64,000 nt of DNA, taken from Gordionus sp. m RMFG-2023. Taxonomy: Eukaryota; Nematomorpha; Gordioida; Chordodea; Parachordodidae. The notes beneath the pieces are model-generated. The model was not told the origin of the DNA. It saw only the letters and a program-made list of their open reading frames with translations, and searched no databases. This document shows positions 61,000-64,000 of this stretch, piece by piece. The translations under genes and the position numbers were made by a program. The DNA lies in NCBI RefSeq assembly GCF_954871325.1, contig NC_088776.1, forward strand, positions 62,148,954 through 62,212,953. The letters are read 5' to 3'. Within the stretch, counting starts at the first letter, position 1; each line of letters opens with the position of its first letter.

Positions 61000-61780
61000 T
61001 CTAAACATGTTAAATTAAAAATTCAGTGAGGATGTATCATAGATAGGTGACAATTGTCATAATCGCTATTTTTGAACTTTTTTGAGTTTTTTTAAAGCAA
61101 ATTGCTAAAAATATATATTCTAAACATGTTAAATTAAAAATTCAGTGAGGATGTATCATATATAGGTGACAATTGTCATAATCGCTATTTTTTACCTTTT
61201 TCAAATTTTTTTAAAGGAAATAGCTAAAAATATATATTCTAAACATGTTAAATTAAAAATTCACTGAGGATGTATCATAGATAGGTGACAATTGTCATAA
61301 TCGTTATTTTTGAACTTTTTTCAATTTTTTTAAAGCAAATAGCTAAAAATATATATTCTAAACATGTTAAATTAAAAATTCAGTGAGGATGTATCATATA
61401 TAGGTGAGAATTGTCATAATCGCTATTTTTGAACTTTTTCAAATTTTTTTAAAGGAAATATTTAAACATGTAAAATTTAAAATTCAGTGAGGATGTATCA
61501 TATATAGGTGATAATTGTCATAATCGCTATTTTTGAACTTTTTTGACTTTTTTTAAAGCAAATTGCTAAAAATATATATTCTACATGTTAAATTAAAAAT
61601 TCAGTGAGGATGTATCATAGATAGGTGACAATTGTCATAATCGCTATTTTTGAACTTTTTCAAATTTTTTTAAAGGAAATATCTAAAAATATATATTCTA
61701 AAAATGTTAAATTAAAAATTCAGTGAGGATGTATTATAGATAGGTGACAATTGTCATAATCGCTATTTTTCAACTTTTTC
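61000..61780 (+). repeat. 119-bp tandem array, left arm of copy 2
   Basis: About 7 units, with the acatgttaaat marker at 61006, 61124 and then at near 119-bp steps; one unit near 61470 is shortened. Confidence 0.85.
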
Positions 61781-62815
61781 ACTATCTATGATACATCCTC
61801 ACTGAATTTTTAATTTAACATGTTTAGAAAATATATTTTTAGCTATTTCCTTTAAAAAAATTTGAAAAAGTTCAAAAATAGCGATTATGACATTGTTACC
61901 TATCTATGATACATCCTCACTGAATTTTTAATTTAACAAGTTTAGAATATATATTTTTAGATATTTCCTTTAAAAAAATTTGAAAAAATTCAAAAAAGCG
62001 ATTATGACAATTGTCACCTATCTTTGATACATCCTCACTTTTTAATTTAACATGTTTAGAATATATGTTTTTAGATATTTCCTTTAAAAAATTTGAAAAA
62101 GTTCAAAAATAGCGATTATGACAATTGTCACCTATCTATGATACATCCTCACTGAATTTTTAATTTAACATGTTTAGAATATATATTTTTAGATATTTCC
62201 TTTAAAAAAATTTGAAAAAGTTCAAAAATAGCGATTATGACAATTGTCACCTATTTATGATACATCCTCACTGAATTTTTAATTTAACATGTTTAGAATA
62301 TATATTTTTAGATATTTCCTTTAAAAAAATTTGAAAAAATTCAAAAATAGCGATTATGACAATTGTCACCTATCTATGATACATCCTCACTGAATTTTTA
62401 ATTTAACATGTTTAGAATATATATTTTTAGATATTTCCTTTAAAAAAATTTGAAAAAGTTCAAAAATAGCGATTATGACAATTGTCACCTATCTATGATA
62501 CATCCTCACTGAATTTTTAATTTAACATGTTTAGAATATATATTTTTAGATATTTCCTTTAAAAAAATTTGAAAAAGTTCAAAAATAGCGATTATGACAA
62601 TTGTCACCTATCTATGATACATCCTCACTGAATTTTTAATTTAACATGTTTAGAATATATATTTTTAGCAATTTGCTTTAAAAAAACTCAAAAAAGTTCA
62701 AAAATAGCGATTATGACAATTACCACTTATCTATGGTACATCATCACTGAAATTTTGATTTAACATGTCTACAATATATATTTTTATCTATTTCATTTAA
62801 AAAAGTTCAAAAATA
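61781..62815 (-). repeat. 119-bp tandem array, right arm of copy 2 (inverted)
   Basis: About 8-9 units in reverse orientation. Units between 62100 and 62640 are almost identical to each other, indicating recent local expansion, in contrast to the mixed units of copy 1. Confidence 0.85.
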
Positions 62816-63443
62816 ACCATCATGACAAATGGCACTTTCTTTGGTACATCTTCACTTAAAAATTTTAAAATATAACTATGATGAATAGTTAATCAGAGCA
62901 TTATAATTTAAAGAAGCTTTAAGTAACTTTCCCGCCCATAATATTAATATATACTAAATGTTATTTGACTTTTCGTCGAAAAAAATGATCTAGATATTGG
63001 GTTAGGGGTAAAAGCAACCCTAACTTTAAGTCGTCTTTAAAAAAAAGATCCATATTTTATGTCTGATTGAATGAAACGACCCGATGTTTAAGTCTGAGTC
63101 AGAAAAACGACCCAAACTTTGAGTTGGAGTCGAAAAATACGATCTAAACTTCAAGTTTGAGTCGAAAAATACGATCTAAACTTCAAGTTTGAGTCGAAAA
63201 ATACAACCCAAATTTTGAGTCGGAGTCGTAAGAAACGACCCATATTTTGGGTCGAGGTCGTTTTTTTCGGCTTGGACTTGGGTCGGAGTCGAAAAAAACG
63301 ACCCATATTTTGGGTCGAAGTCGTTTTTTTCTGCTTGAACTCGGGTCGAAGTCGAAAAAACGACCCAAACATTGAGTCGGAGTCGAATAAAGCGACCCGA
63401 GCTTTGGGTCGGGGTCGCGACTCGCGGCGTTTTAACAACACTA

Positions 63444-63451
63444 GTTATATG
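63444..63451. repeat. Target site duplication, right (GTTATATG)
   Basis: Partner of 60243-60250. Confidence 0.9.
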
Positions 63452-64000
63452 GCGTCCACTTTCTCTTAATAAAATCACATATTTTTATTTTACATGATAA
63501 ATTCAACATAAAATTGATAAATTTACATATATTTAAAAAAAAATTTAAAACCCGACTAATATAAATATAATGAGACATTTTGATTTGTTGATACGTCAAA
63601 TAATACATATGATTTGAATTTTAATCTTATATGGGCGTGTTGAAAAGCATCAAATCTTAAAGTATAAACATGTATTATATTTAAAAAAAATTTTTTTTAC
63701 TTTAAAAATATACTTTAGGATTTCAAACACTAAATTTGAAAGTTTTAAAAGTTTTTGAACTAAAACTAATTTATTTAAAGAATCATATATCAATTCTATT
63801 ACAACGGGTGTGGTCGGCAAGCAGAATTAAAATCTAAATTAAGAAGATATTGTTTATTGCATTTTCATATTTTAATAAGCCAAAAAGAAATATATAGTTA
63901 AGTCTATTTAGTATAATTGTATTAATTTGTATCGCGCTATCTTTTTAGTCCCTCATACTTCATTCTCCACTCAGTTTCTCCATGCCATGCCCATAAAATC

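Larger units (their letters stand above)
60251..63443. mobile_element. Foldback transposon copy 2, hAT-type ends (3.2 kb)
   Basis: Same left and right ends as copy 1 (left continues atcggcttagccgagtcgg, right ends with the cgcggcgttttaacaacacta type), and a perfect 8-bp duplication GTTATATG. The arms meet near 61780, with about 7 units of the 119-bp repeat on the left and 8-9 on the right. The outer arms are nearly identical to copy 1, so both moved fairly recently; the length difference lies almost wholly in the arrays. Confidence 0.9.

Overview
The window is very AT-rich (about 80% by eye) DNA from an animal nuclear genome. It has spliceosomal GT-AG introns, long AT-rich non-coding stretches, many DNA transposons and no bacterial-type gene packing. 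The species cannot be named from the sequence. An invertebrate fits best, since secreted micro-exon proteins are known from schistosomes and from aphid-type insects (bicycle genes). No rRNA, tRNA or CRISPR was recognised.

Region 1 (about 3.8-38.4 kb, + strand) holds what looks like one large micro-exon gene, or a tight cluster of them. A 58-nt first exon encodes a signal peptide and ends in phase 1. Downstream lie at least 25 tiny exons of 6-21 nt plus two larger ones of 192 and 252 nt. All are multiples of three and enter and leave in phase 1, so any can be skipped or duplicated without shifting the frame. Most are supported by copies in three diverged duplication blocks (about 4.1-14.2, 15.3-21.6 and 24.2-33.7 kb), where the splice sites, length and frame are kept while the introns have drifted. 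The two larger exons encode acidic, alanine-rich peptides; the second is built on an 8-residue AQEAADEV-like repeat. The predicted product is a secreted, very acidic, modular protein. Several copies have lost a donor site.

Region 2 (43.2-48.8 and 60.3-63.4 kb) holds two foldback transposons of one family with TAGTGTTGTTAA termini and perfect 8-bp target duplications, pointing to the hAT superfamily. Each arm has a GTCG-rich outer part and an inner array of 119-bp units; the two arms are inverted. The copies differ mainly in array length, and the longer one shows higher-order repeats. A 178-bp MITE at 34.75 kb shares the same terminal 12 bp and interrupts one duplication block at a site that is empty in the other. 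A second MITE (35.78-36.35 kb, 8-bp target duplication) and an older hAT-like element (51.96-53.22 kb) belong to other hAT groups.

Region 3 (48.8-64 kb) is a transposon graveyard: two related Helitron fragments (50.9 and 59.6 kb), a broken integrase plus OTU-protease fossil (54.3-56.35 kb), a 15-bp minisatellite, a 270-bp tandem duplication and a segmental repeat shared by 53.0-53.7 and 63.7-64.0 kb. No ordinary single-copy host gene with a recognisable conserved domain is visible in the window.
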